NCBI GenBank assembly: GCA_002358575.1
Contig: DEPD01000190.1
Coordinates: 15,523-28,289, forward strand
DNA length: 12,767 nt
Reading direction: 5' to 3'
From: Lachnospiraceae bacterium UBA3401
GTDB taxonomy: Bacteria; Bacillota; Clostridia; Lachnospirales; Lachnospiraceae
Shown: in pieces, positions 1 to 6,709 of the stretch
Layout: every line of letters begins with the position of its first letter
Numbering within the stretch: the stretch's first letter is position 1
The notes under the pieces: model-generated
What the model saw: only the letters and a program-made list of their open reading frames with translations
Told to the model about the DNA's origin: nothing
The model's database searches: none
Made by a program: the position numbers and the translations under genes

Positions 1-6
1 AGTGGT

Positions 7-57
7 TTTGCATGGCTTGATGCCTGTAACAGGAAACCAAAGGCTGAACTGTTACAG
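7..57 (-). repeat. Dispersed hairpin repeat, copy 1
   Basis: Read on the minus strand this segment matches 6611-6660 on the plus strand at 43 of 50 positions, all seven differences being transitions. It folds as a 9-bp outer stem (CTGTAACAG with CTGTTACAG), a small internal loop, a 4-bp inner stem (AGCC with GGTT, one G-U) and a TTT loop. A short GCAT/ATGC inverted repeat follows. The outer left arm contains the TAA stop of the hydrogenase-MCP gene, so the element overlaps the end of that reading frame. There is no T-run after the hairpin, so it is not a classical intrinsic terminator. The copy runs towards the window edge and its far boundary is not visible. The family name is unknown to me. 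Confidence 0.8.
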
Positions 58-2007
58 TGCCTTAATCCGATCAAATTTGTTGTGTAGCTCCGATGCCACC
101 TGCCCAATCATTGTGGCGGACGCAGCGATTTCCTCTGTACTCGCCGCCAAATTGGTTATCCGCTCATTCACATTATCGACAATCCGCATCAGATTATTGG
201 AACTCTTCATCAGTCTCGTTATTGCTGTCACAATCTGGTCCTTATTCTTGCTGCTGTCATCAGCGGCATCCCTACTGACATCACTCAATGTCTTAATCTC
301 CTGTGCTACCACTGCGAATCCTTTTCCAACTTCACCGGCTCTAGCCGCTTCTATTGAGGCATTAAGAGAAAGAAGATTCGTCTTGGCTGCCACCTTTGTA
401 ATATTCTCATTGTTCCCTCCAAGCTGCTCCAACAGTTCATGAATCCCTCCGAACGATTTTCTCATGTCATCACAGAAATTCACCACTTCCAACATCGCCA
501 TGCTAATGTTGGTACTCTCCTCCGCATTGTTGTTATTGCCATCAATCATCTCATCAATGGAAATATTCAATGTGTTAAATTCATCGTAGGCCTCTGTAAC
601 CATCTTCTCAATTGTCGCATTCTTTTTCGCCATCTCCTCATTCTTTGCCTCCACTTCATAGGAGATTTCCTGAATGCGCTCCTTTTCTTTCTCCGCAACA
701 TTTTTAATGTAATGGACACAGCTATTCCTATCATTGCACCCGTTATGAATTGCTGTTGCCATCTCAACACAAGTATCATAGCCACAAGCACTACAGTTTA
801 TATGCTGTTGTACTTTACTCTTCTTATTCATATCAGCAAAAATCGCATCCAATTCTGATGCATTTGGTATCTGTATCTTATTCCCACTTGACTTATCTGT
901 GTATTCACGTATAAAATCTCTAATGTCAAGCCGTGCAAACTGCTTGTTAAGATTCCTTAGCCTTTGTACTGGCGTTGCTCTTGTTGCCCATGCACTGCTT
1001 CTTCGATTGGACTTGCTCGCCTCCTTAATTGCCTGAAGTTCATAAAGAATGTCGTCCGTCTTTGCCTTCTCCGCCTCTATTCCTGTGCCATAGATACAGC
1101 CTTTTGCACAGTTTAGCGCATCGACCATAAACGGAAGCCGTTTTCCTTCGAGCACTCTATTTTTGTAGTCTTCCAAAAATTCATAGGCATGTTTTTCCCC
1201 TTCAATCTGGCGAATAAATACCTCCTCACCGCAAAACCAATACACATTTTCTTTCAGTCCGCCAGGCATAGGATAAATCGAACCTAATCCATACTCAATT
1301 TCATTTGGCGCAGGCTCCGCTTTGATATTATGTTTTCTTGCATATCGGATTAAATGATCAAACGTTACATTGTAACTTACATACCCCTTATTCTTGGGAT
1401 CATTAATCTCATCTTTCTTGGCGATGCATGGGCTGATAAATGCTAATTTGTCCGTAATATTTAGATATTTTTTTGCATAGATTGCAGCACACATAAGCGG
1501 ACTCTGCACTGGAATAAGTTTTGATATTAACTCTGGTATGTAATGTTCTATATAGTTCACAATCGCTGGACAAGGCTGAGAAATCCCCCCTGTAAAATTA
1601 TATTCTGAAATATACTTAATATATCCCCATGTTGTGATATCTGCGCCAAAACTGACACTAATAATACGGTTTACACCCATCTTTTTCAAACCGCCAAGGA
1701 TCTTTTTATATTCATTGGGATAATTGGCTGCAAATGCAGGCGCCCATAGAACAGATATTCGCTCCCCTCTTGCAAGCGCTGCAAAAAATTCTTCCGTATC
1801 ATCCACAAATTCTCTTGCATTGTGTTCACACGCGTCAAAACAAGCACCACACGCAATACACTTGTCGCCATCTACCTCTATTCTTGGAATTCCCTCTTTC
1901 GTCTTTACTGCCCTGTTCGCAACAATGACCGGACAGACTGAAATACATTTATTACAGCCAATGCATTTGTCATTTGTAAAGATTAACCCCTTCTGATTTT
2001 TGTACAT
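52..2007 (-). CDS. [FeFe]-hydrogenase-like sensor fused to methyl-accepting chemotaxis signalling domain
   Basis: The 651-residue protein has no signal peptide or membrane segment, so it should be cytoplasmic. Domains in order: two [4Fe-4S] ferredoxin motifs (Cys15/18/21/25 and Cys50/53/56/60); an [FeFe]-hydrogenase large-subunit-like domain, about 80-330, with H-cluster ligands in QPCPAIV (Cys146), SPCIAKK (Cys194) and NCAKGC (Cys300, Cys304); a further Fe-S motif, Cys405-x2-Cys408-x4-Cys413-x16-Cys430; a charged coiled coil, about 436-475; and an MCP signalling domain, about 476-651, whose hairpin tip carries TNLLSLNASIEAARAGE. Catalytic enzymes have TSCCP at the first motif; here it is SQPCP, so the proton-relay cysteine is missing. 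That points to sensing rather than H2 turnover, as in HydS-type hydrogenases. Likely output is through CheW/CheA (inference). The ATG start follows AGAAGGGGG with a 10-nt spacer. The stop lies inside a dispersed repeat. It is divergent from the mannanase gene. Confidence 0.9.
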   Translation of the reverse strand: MYKNQKGLIFTNDKCIGCNKCISVCPVIVANRAVKTKEGIPRIEVDGDKCIACGACFDACEHNAREFVDDTEEFFAALARGERISVLWAPAFAANYPNEYKKILGGLKKMGVNRIISVSFGADITTWGYIKYISEYNFTGGISQPCPAIVNYIEHYIPELISKLIPVQSPLMCAAIYAKKYLNITDKLAFISPCIAKKDEINDPKNKGYVSYNVTFDHLIRYARKHNIKAEPAPNEIEYGLGSIYPMPGGLKENVYWFCGEEVFIRQIEGEKHAYEFLEDYKNRVLEGKRLPFMVDALNCAKGCIYGTGIEAEKAKTDDILYELQAIKEASKSNRRSSAWATRATPVQRLRNLNKQFARLDIRDFIREYTDKSSGNKIQIPNASELDAIFADMNKKSKVQQHINCSACGYDTCVEMATAIHNGCNDRNSCVHYIKNVAEKEKERIQEISYEVEAKNEEMAKKNATIEKMVTEAYDEFNTLNISIDEMIDGNNNNAEESTNISMAMLEVVNFCDDMRKSFGGIHELLEQLGGNNENITKVAAKTNLLSLNASIEAARAGEVGKGFAVVAQEIKTLSDVSRDAADDSSKNKDQIVTAITRLMKSSNNLMRIVDNVNERITNLAASTEEIAASATMIGQVASELHNKFDRIKAL

Positions 2008-2038
2008 AATGTACGTGCCCCCTTCTCATATTTTGTAT

Positions 2039-2044
2039 ATTATA
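2039..2044 (-). promoter_or_regulatory. Possible -10 box for the hydrogenase-MCP gene
   Basis: A perfect TATAAT reads on the minus strand about 32 bp upstream of the ATG. No good -35 box lies 16-18 bp further upstream, only AT-rich sequence. In DNA this AT-rich the match could be chance. Confidence 0.3.
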
Positions 2045-2500
2045 TAATTGCTTTGTTTTTATATAATTATTAGATCCCTTTTATCTTACAGCTTATTCTT
2101 TATTTTACCACAAAGTTTTTATGGAGTATATAATATTACCTGTTTTCTGTGTGAAAAAATCACTTTCTTTATCATATTGACATATGGAATAATTATTTAT
2201 TTTAAATTGCTTTAAAACTATGCTTTTTATGTAAATAATTTAAATTTATACTGCACTCTTTTGTACATTTATTCTTCTACTTTTACAAAATTTCTATATT
2301 AAGTGTATCACAATTTTTTTCTTCTACTATTTCCTGTATATTTTGGCTAAATTTAACTTGATTTTAGGTGCTTTTTAGTTATGTCTCAACAGATAATATT
2401 TTGTCCGTAGTAAATTCATACAACAATTAACTAAATTAAGTTATATTTTAACCATTGTTTCTTCTTAATTTTTAATGTATTTTAATCTCAGGTGTAATAA

Positions 2501-2506
2501 TATAAT
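2501..2506 (+). promoter_or_regulatory. Possible -10 box for the mannanase gene
   Basis: A perfect TATAAT lies 84 bp before the mannanase start codon. The hexamer 17 bp upstream (TATTTT, 2478-2483) is a poor -35, so any activity may depend on a regulator. The inferred leader of about 75 nt would carry the GC-rich patch around 2524-2532 and one of two GATTACC repeats, which are possible operator sequence. Confidence 0.35.
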
Positions 2507-2589
2507 AGATTACCAGTTGTTTTGGCGCCGGCACTGAAAATCAATACCGATTACCCTAAATACATATTTTATATAAATGGAGGTTTTAC

Positions 2590-4038
2590 ATGAGAAAAAA
2601 TTACAAGAAAATTTTATCCCTTGCAGCAAGTACTGCCGCTTTTGTTTCTATGACTTTTGCTTCCGTTTTTGCTTTTTCTGGTCAAAAGGCACATGCTGCT
2701 GCAATAACATCTTATCAGCAAACAACTGCCTTTGAGACCACTGCTAGTTCAGAATCAAATTCAAAATCTGGTAATCGTTATGAATTTGAATATGCAAATC
2801 GCTATGAACAAAACGGGCAAAACCGAATTGAAAACTCTAAGTTTCCCGGCTATTCTGGCAGTGGTTACCTGTATCTTGAATCAGGATGGGGCGAAGTATC
2901 CTTCTCTGTTTCCAATTCCGGCAATTACAAAGTTACCATTGTAACAAATGCCGATTCTTATAAGGAAAACTTTTTATATCTTGATGATAATAGTGTAGGT
3001 ACACTTCATACCAGCGGAAACAAGTGGGAAGCATTTACGCAGACTGTCTATCTTACAGCCGGAGAACATAAATATGGTGTATCAACAGATTGGGGATATA
3101 CAGCACTTGATTATGTTATCGTAGAACCAGAAAGTATTTCTTCTGCAAACGGCATGTATGTGCGTAACGGCAAACTTTATGATGCAGATGGAAATGAGTT
3201 TTTAATGCGCGGCATCAATGTAGCACATGCATGGTACCCTAATGAAACGCAAACCTCTATTAATGCTATTGCAGATCGCGGTGCAAACTGTGTGCGTGTA
3301 GTGCTGGCAGACGGAACACAATGGAATAAAACACAGCGTTCAGAAGTGGAAAATATCATTTCATGGTGTGAGTCAAGAGGCTTGATCTGTATTCTGGAAG
3401 TACATGACCATACAGGTTATGACGATGTAAGCCGCCTAAACAACGCTGTAAATTATTGGCTTGAAATCAAAGACTTGATGAATGCACATAAAAAATATGT
3501 TATATTAAATATTGCAAATGAATGGCTGGGAACATGGAATAATGCATCTACGTGGACAAGTGCTTACCAATCAGCCATTCGTACCCTAAGAGATGCTGGC
3601 ATTGAAAATGTAATTATGATCGACACCTCCGGCTATGGTCAGGAAACGTCAACCTGCATCAACAATAGCCAAAGCGTAGTATCCGCAGACAACACAGGAA
3701 ATACGATGATATCTATTCATATGTACTCCGTTGCCGGAAAGGATGCTGCAACCGTAAAAAACAATATTGACTCTATGCTTTCAACTGGCGTTTGCTTTTG
3801 CATCGGTGAATTCGGCAACTGGCAAAATGGTGCAGATGTAGACGAAACAACAATTATGCAGCAATGCACTGACAAAAGTATTGGTTATATTGCATGGTCG
3901 TGGTATGGAAATAGCGGTATCGATCTTTCCTTGGATATCGCAAATGACTGGCAGGGAAGCAGCCTTACCGAATGGGGAAATTACGTCTTTTATGCAAATG
4001 GCATTGGCATAAAAGACACCTCACGTCTCGCATATTGA
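2590..4038 (+). CDS. Secreted GH5 endo-beta-1,4-mannanase with CBM35-like module
   Basis: The 482-residue protein is predicted to hydrolyse internal beta-1,4-mannosidic bonds of plant mannans outside the cell. Residues 1-38 form a Sec signal peptide: basic start MRKNYKK, hydrophobic core, and an AHA-type cleavage site near residue 36. Residues about 63-180 resemble a CBM35/CBM6 beta-sandwich carbohydrate-binding module. Residues about 188-480 are a GH5 (alpha/beta)8 barrel. The acid/base is Glu311 in NIANEW and the nucleophile is Glu407 in IGEFG. The motifs VRVVLADG, LEVHDHTG and AWSWYG match GH5_8-type mannanases better than cellulases. No dockerin, S-layer domain or LPXTG motif is seen, so it is probably released. 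GGAGG at 2579-2583 sits 6 nt before the ATG. It stands alone, with no sugar transporter or regulator in the window. Subfamily and CBM family are from motif recall. Confidence 0.9.
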   Translation: MRKNYKKILSLAASTAAFVSMTFASVFAFSGQKAHAAAITSYQQTTAFETTASSESNSKSGNRYEFEYANRYEQNGQNRIENSKFPGYSGSGYLYLESGWGEVSFSVSNSGNYKVTIVTNADSYKENFLYLDDNSVGTLHTSGNKWEAFTQTVYLTAGEHKYGVSTDWGYTALDYVIVEPESISSANGMYVRNGKLYDADGNEFLMRGINVAHAWYPNETQTSINAIADRGANCVRVVLADGTQWNKTQRSEVENIISWCESRGLICILEVHDHTGYDDVSRLNNAVNYWLEIKDLMNAHKKYVILNIANEWLGTWNNASTWTSAYQSAIRTLRDAGIENVIMIDTSGYGQETSTCINNSQSVVSADNTGNTMISIHMYSVAGKDAATVKNNIDSMLSTGVCFCIGEFGNWQNGADVDETTIMQQCTDKSIGYIAWSWYGNSGIDLSLDIANDWQGSSLTEWGNYVFYANGIGIKDTSRLAY

Positions 4039-4040
4039 AT

Positions 4041-4070
4041 CGAGTAGGGAAGTCCCATCTTCCCTACTCG
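4041..4070 (+). terminator. Perfect 12-bp hairpin after the mannanase gene
   Basis: CGAGTAGGGAAG pairs with CTTCCCTACTCG around a 6-nt loop, starting 2 nt after the mannanase TGA. The stem is strong, but the next bases are GC-rich (CCGCGCG) rather than a T-run. It may therefore stabilise the 3' end of the mRNA or assist the true terminator at 4131-4157 instead of terminating alone. Confidence 0.6.
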
Positions 4071-4085
4071 CCGCGCGACACATTC

Positions 4086-4124
4086 GCCGCCTTAGCGGCA
4101 CATTTCCTCTGCACAGGTCTGTGC
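4086..4124. repeat. Two small hairpins between convergent genes
   Basis: GCCGC-CTTA-GCGGC occupies 4086-4099 and the near-perfect palindrome GCACA-GGTC-TGTGC occupies 4111-4124. They lie between the post-mannanase hairpin and the bidirectional terminator, in locally GC-rich sequence. Being symmetric they can fold in transcripts of either strand. They could belong to an intergenic repeat family; no second copy is in the window. Confidence 0.45.
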
Positions 4125-4130
4125 ACAAAT

Positions 4131-4157
4131 AAACCCGACTGATTTTCAGTCGGGTTT
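4131..4157. terminator. Bidirectional intrinsic terminator (mannanase / argS)
   Basis: AAACCCGACTG pairs perfectly with CAGTCGGGTTT around a 5-nt ATTTT loop, giving an 11-bp stem with an A-tract on one side and a T-tract on the other. It ends 3 bp from the argS stop codon and lies about 90 bp after the mannanase stop. It is well placed to terminate both convergent transcripts. Confidence 0.85.
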
Positions 4158-4160
4158 ATG

Positions 4161-5933
4161 CTACATTCTCTCTGGCGCCGAAAATCCAAGCAAATCAATA
4201 GAAGTTTCAAGCACATCACGTGTGAGTATAAGAAGCGCGATCCATCCTGCCTTCCTATCTGCATCTTCCTCCCCAATAATCTTAGTCTCATGATAAAAAT
4301 GATTAAACGCGTTTGCAAGGTCATAAATGTAAGCACAAAGCTTATGAGGCGCATATTCTTCAGCCGCGATCTCAACACTTGCATTGAACTTTGCAAGCTC
4401 TATCATTAACTGTTTCTCACTATTGTTCACAGGTGGCTTAATATCAGAATATACTGCTTGCAGATTACCGCCATTTTCTATATATTTTGCAAGAATAGAT
4501 TTGATACGTACAATTGTGTAGAGAATATAAGGACCTGTATCCCCCTCTGATGAAGTAAAGCGGTCAATATCAAAAATATAGTCCTTGCTTGCCTGGTTGG
4601 ACAAATCGCCATATTTTAATGCAGCAAGCGCAACAGTCTCCGCAGTTTGCTTTGCTTCCTCATCCTCTATATTGCGATTCTCCGTAATCTTCTTGAGCAT
4701 CTCCTCATGAATTTCCTGAATCAGACTTTCAAGACGCATCACGCCACCATCGCGTGTCTTAAACGGTTTCCCATCTTTACCGTTCATCGTTCCAAAACCG
4801 ATAAATGTCAACTCAGTCTCAGGCTTTACAAGTTTTGTCTTCCTTGCACAGCGAAATACCTGCTCAAAGTAAAGCTCTTGACGCTTATCTGTCATGTAAA
4901 TAATCTTATCTGGCTTATTTTGTTCCATGCGCATCATAATCGTCGCTAGATCTGTTGTGTTGTACAGCGCTGCACCGTCCGATTTTAATATCATACATGG
5001 CGGTATCTCTTTGGTGTCTGTGTCCTCTTTTACATCAACCACAAGAGCACCTTCACTCAGATATGCATAGCCTTCTTCTTTCATGAAATCCACCATTCCT
5101 GGTATCAGGTCATGTACAGCAGATTCCCCATTCCACAAGTCAAACTCCACATTTAGCCGTTTATAATTTTTCTTTAAATCGGTGACGGAAACAGCGATAA
5201 TATGGTTCCAGAGTGCACGGTATCCCTTTACACCACTTTGCAGTTTAAAGGTACAATTCATGGCCTCTGCCTTGTATGCCTCATCTTCTTTAGATCGCTT
5301 GCTTGCAAAAGGATAAAGCTCCTCAAGTTCCGAAAGGGTAAAGGGCGGTTCTTCTGGATACGCTCCTGTATAAGTTTCATCAAAATATACAAGCTCTGGC
5401 TTCCTAATTTTAAGTTCATTTATAACCAACCCCATCTGCAATCCCCAATCGCCCAGATGTACATCACCAATTACGTTATGTCCTATATATTTTGTAATAC
5501 GCTTCACACTCTCTCCTATGATGGCAGAGCGTAGATGTCCTATGTGTAATGGTTTTGCAATATTGGGTCCACCATAATCTATAATGATTGTCGCAGGTGT
5601 GTTGGTCTCTTCCAAACCATACTTTTTGTCAGCGCGCATATCTTTAATGTAGTTTCCCACAAATTCTTTTTTTAGAGTCAGGTTTAAAAATCCAGGCGCA
5701 ACTGCCTCTGCCTTCTCAAACACTGTACTGTCAGAAAGTTTTGCCGCAACATCATTCGCAATCATAATCGGCGCTTTTTTGTACTGTTTTGCGCCTGCCA
5801 TTGCGCCATTGCACTGATATTCACACAGGTCAGGGCGGTTTGATAGCGTTACCCTCCCAAGAGCACGCGCATATCCCGCCTGCTCAAATGCCTGCATCAT
5901 TTCATCACAAATCAAATCTAATATTTTTTTCAT
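4161..5933 (-). CDS. argS: Arginyl-tRNA synthetase
   Basis: This class I aminoacyl-tRNA synthetase attaches arginine to tRNA-Arg in the cytoplasm. With the chosen start it is 590 residues, near the usual bacterial length. The N-terminal additional domain covers about 1-100. The Rossmann catalytic core carries the HIGH motif at 130-133 in GGPNIAKPLHIGHLRSA. The KMSKS-equivalent loop reads PFKTRDGG near 388, the degenerate form typical of ArgRS. The alpha-helical anticodon-binding domain begins near 467 (YILYTIVRIKSIL) and ends in the conserved-looking APERM. The frame stays open upstream to 6110, but that part overlaps queH out of frame. The start MKKILDL is chosen because GGAGGT lies 4 nt before its ATG. 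queH ends 22 bp upstream, so the two are probably cotranscribed. Confidence 0.96.
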   Translation of the reverse strand: MKKILDLICDEMMQAFEQAGYARALGRVTLSNRPDLCEYQCNGAMAGAKQYKKAPIMIANDVAAKLSDSTVFEKAEAVAPGFLNLTLKKEFVGNYIKDMRADKKYGLEETNTPATIIIDYGGPNIAKPLHIGHLRSAIIGESVKRITKYIGHNVIGDVHLGDWGLQMGLVINELKIRKPELVYFDETYTGAYPEEPPFTLSELEELYPFASKRSKEDEAYKAEAMNCTFKLQSGVKGYRALWNHIIAVSVTDLKKNYKRLNVEFDLWNGESAVHDLIPGMVDFMKEEGYAYLSEGALVVDVKEDTDTKEIPPCMILKSDGAALYNTTDLATIMMRMEQNKPDKIIYMTDKRQELYFEQVFRCARKTKLVKPETELTFIGFGTMNGKDGKPFKTRDGGVMRLESLIQEIHEEMLKKITENRNIEDEEAKQTAETVALAALKYGDLSNQASKDYIFDIDRFTSSEGDTGPYILYTIVRIKSILAKYIENGGNLQAVYSDIKPPVNNSEKQLMIELAKFNASVEIAAEEYAPHKLCAYIYDLANAFNHFYHETKIIGEEDADRKAGWIALLILTRDVLETSIDLLGFSAPERM

Positions 5934-5937
5934 TGTT

Positions 5938-5943
5938 ACCTCC
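5938..5943 (-). promoter_or_regulatory. argS ribosome binding site that fixes its start
   Basis: GGAGGT on the minus strand lies 4 nt before the ATG at 5933-5931. A second in-frame ATG at 5945-5943 overlaps this site and cannot use it. The site therefore rules out the longer open frame reaching into queH. Confidence 0.8.
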
Positions 5944-5955
5944 ATATATTCCTCG

Positions 5956-6585
5956 CTACTTTTGCGAGTACACACACCCACAATAATTTTGCCGATACAA
6001 ATTATATTCTGCCGATAATTCAATTGATCGCTTGTAACCATTTTTCTTCTTAAAATCAGACGCAAGCCACGGTATTTGATACTGTTCTGACAAGCGCTCA
6101 CCAATCTCATTTAGTTTTGCGGCATTCTTTAATGGACTGATCGTGAGTGTAGTTGTAAAATAATCCTGCTCTAACTTTTTGGCAAGCTCCGCTGTTTTTC
6201 TCAACCGCAGCGCATAGCAGGCAAAACAGCGCTCGCCACCCTCAGGACACTGTTCCAAGCCCTTTGCAGCCGCATAAAAAACATCCGGCTCATAATCTCC
6301 TTCTATCACGGAAATTGAATATCCACTATCAGGCAATTGATTGTAGGCGTCAATCAGACGTTTTTGCTCTGCTACACGCTTTCGGTATTCTACATCTATC
6401 GAAATATTCGGATTATAATAAAATACTGTAATCTCAAAATACTGTCTCAGATATTCAAGCACATAGCTGCTGCACGGTGCACAACAACTGTGCAGCAACA
6501 GACGCGGAACCGTTGTGAGCTGTGTCAACAGTACATCCAACTCACGTTGAAAATTTCTTGTATTTGTTGTTTTTGATGTCAACAT
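5956..6585 (-). CDS. queH: Epoxyqueuosine reductase QueH
   Basis: QueH (formerly DUF208) reduces epoxyqueuosine to queuosine at the wobble base of GUN-anticodon tRNAs, the last step of queuosine synthesis, and is unrelated in sequence to QueG. At 209 residues the length fits the family. The signature cysteines are all present: CCAPC at 34-38, ERCFAC with Cys120 and Cys123, and YCGC with Cys202 and Cys204. In the family the CC and CGC motifs hold the Fe-S/iron site and the middle pair is redox-active. The HSCCAPCSSYVLEYL region is typical. The ATG is preceded by only a weak GTGAG-type site. It sits 124 bp after carB and 22 bp before argS on the same strand. No convincing promoter was found, so readthrough from carAB or a promoter within the repeat is possible. 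Confidence 0.93.
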   Translation of the reverse strand: MLTSKTTNTRNFQRELDVLLTQLTTVPRLLLHSCCAPCSSYVLEYLRQYFEITVFYYNPNISIDVEYRKRVAEQKRLIDAYNQLPDSGYSISVIEGDYEPDVFYAAAKGLEQCPEGGERCFACYALRLRKTAELAKKLEQDYFTTTLTISPLKNAAKLNEIGERLSEQYQIPWLASDFKKKNGYKRSIELSAEYNLYRQNYCGCVYSQK

Positions 6586-6609
6586 ATCGTCTCACTTTTT
6601 ATTGTTTAT

Positions 6610-6660
6610 TTATAACAGCCCAGCCTTTGGCTTCCTGTTACAAGCACCAAGTCATGCAAA
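6610..6660 (+). repeat. Dispersed hairpin repeat, copy 2
   Basis: This is the second copy of the element at 7-57, in the opposite orientation, in the carB-queH gap. The outer stem is TTATAACAG with CTGTTACAA and the inner stem is AGCC-TTT-GGCT. Relative to copy 1 the outermost pair changed from C-G to T-A, a compensatory change. The single outer-stem mismatch (A6612 with C6641) becomes a U-G wobble in the minus-strand RNA, which is the strand of the carB-queH transcript. Beyond the shared part, AAGCAC (6642-6647) pairs with GTGCTT (6661-6666), and AAGTCATG (6649-6656) pairs with CATGACTT (6688-6695). The full element may thus reach about 6695. Confidence 0.8.
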
Positions 6661-6709
6661 GTGCTTCGCGATGTCAAAACCATGTACCATGACTTAATGC
6701 AGCTCATTT

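Larger units (their letters stand above)
2008..2589. other. AT-rich divergent intergenic region
   Basis: This 582-bp stretch separates the hydrogenase-MCP gene (minus) from the mannanase gene (plus). It is strongly AT-rich, has no credible open reading frame and should hold the promoters of both genes. Visible items are TATAAT boxes near each end, a direct repeat TTATATAATT at 2040-2049 and 2059-2068, a weak AT inverted repeat at 2428-2443, a GC-rich patch at 2524-2532 (GGCGCCGGC), and GATTACC repeated at 2508-2514 and 2549-2555. No structured RNA or riboswitch was recognised. Confidence 0.7.

Noticed and set aside
52..2007. A catalytic hydrogenase or ordinary transmembrane chemoreceptor
   Set aside because: The proton-relay cysteine is absent, there are no membrane segments or periplasmic domain, and the hydrogenase part is joined to an MCP output domain.
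2150..2164. CRP- or Rex-like palindrome TGTGA-N5-TCACT upstream of the hydrogenase-MCP gene
   Set aside because: The half-sites have one base too few between them for either consensus (N6) and the spacer is a plain A-run, so chance in AT-rich DNA is more likely.
2177..2205. TTGACA as a perfect -35 box on the plus strand
   Set aside because: The hexamer 17 bp downstream (TTTTAA) is a poor -10, and the transcript would have a leader of nearly 400 nt.
2590..4038. Cellulosomal cellulase
   Set aside because: No dockerin repeat is present, and the motifs around the catalytic glutamates fit GH5 mannanases better than cellulases.
5934..6110. Longer argS reading frame with an N-terminal extension
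   Set aside because: It overlaps queH in another frame, has no conserved ArgRS content, and a strong GGAGGT precedes the internal ATG at 5933.
6586..6709. Sigma-A promoter for queH from TTGACA and TATAAA on the minus strand
   Set aside because: The two boxes are far more than 17 bp apart, and neither has a good partner at the correct distance.
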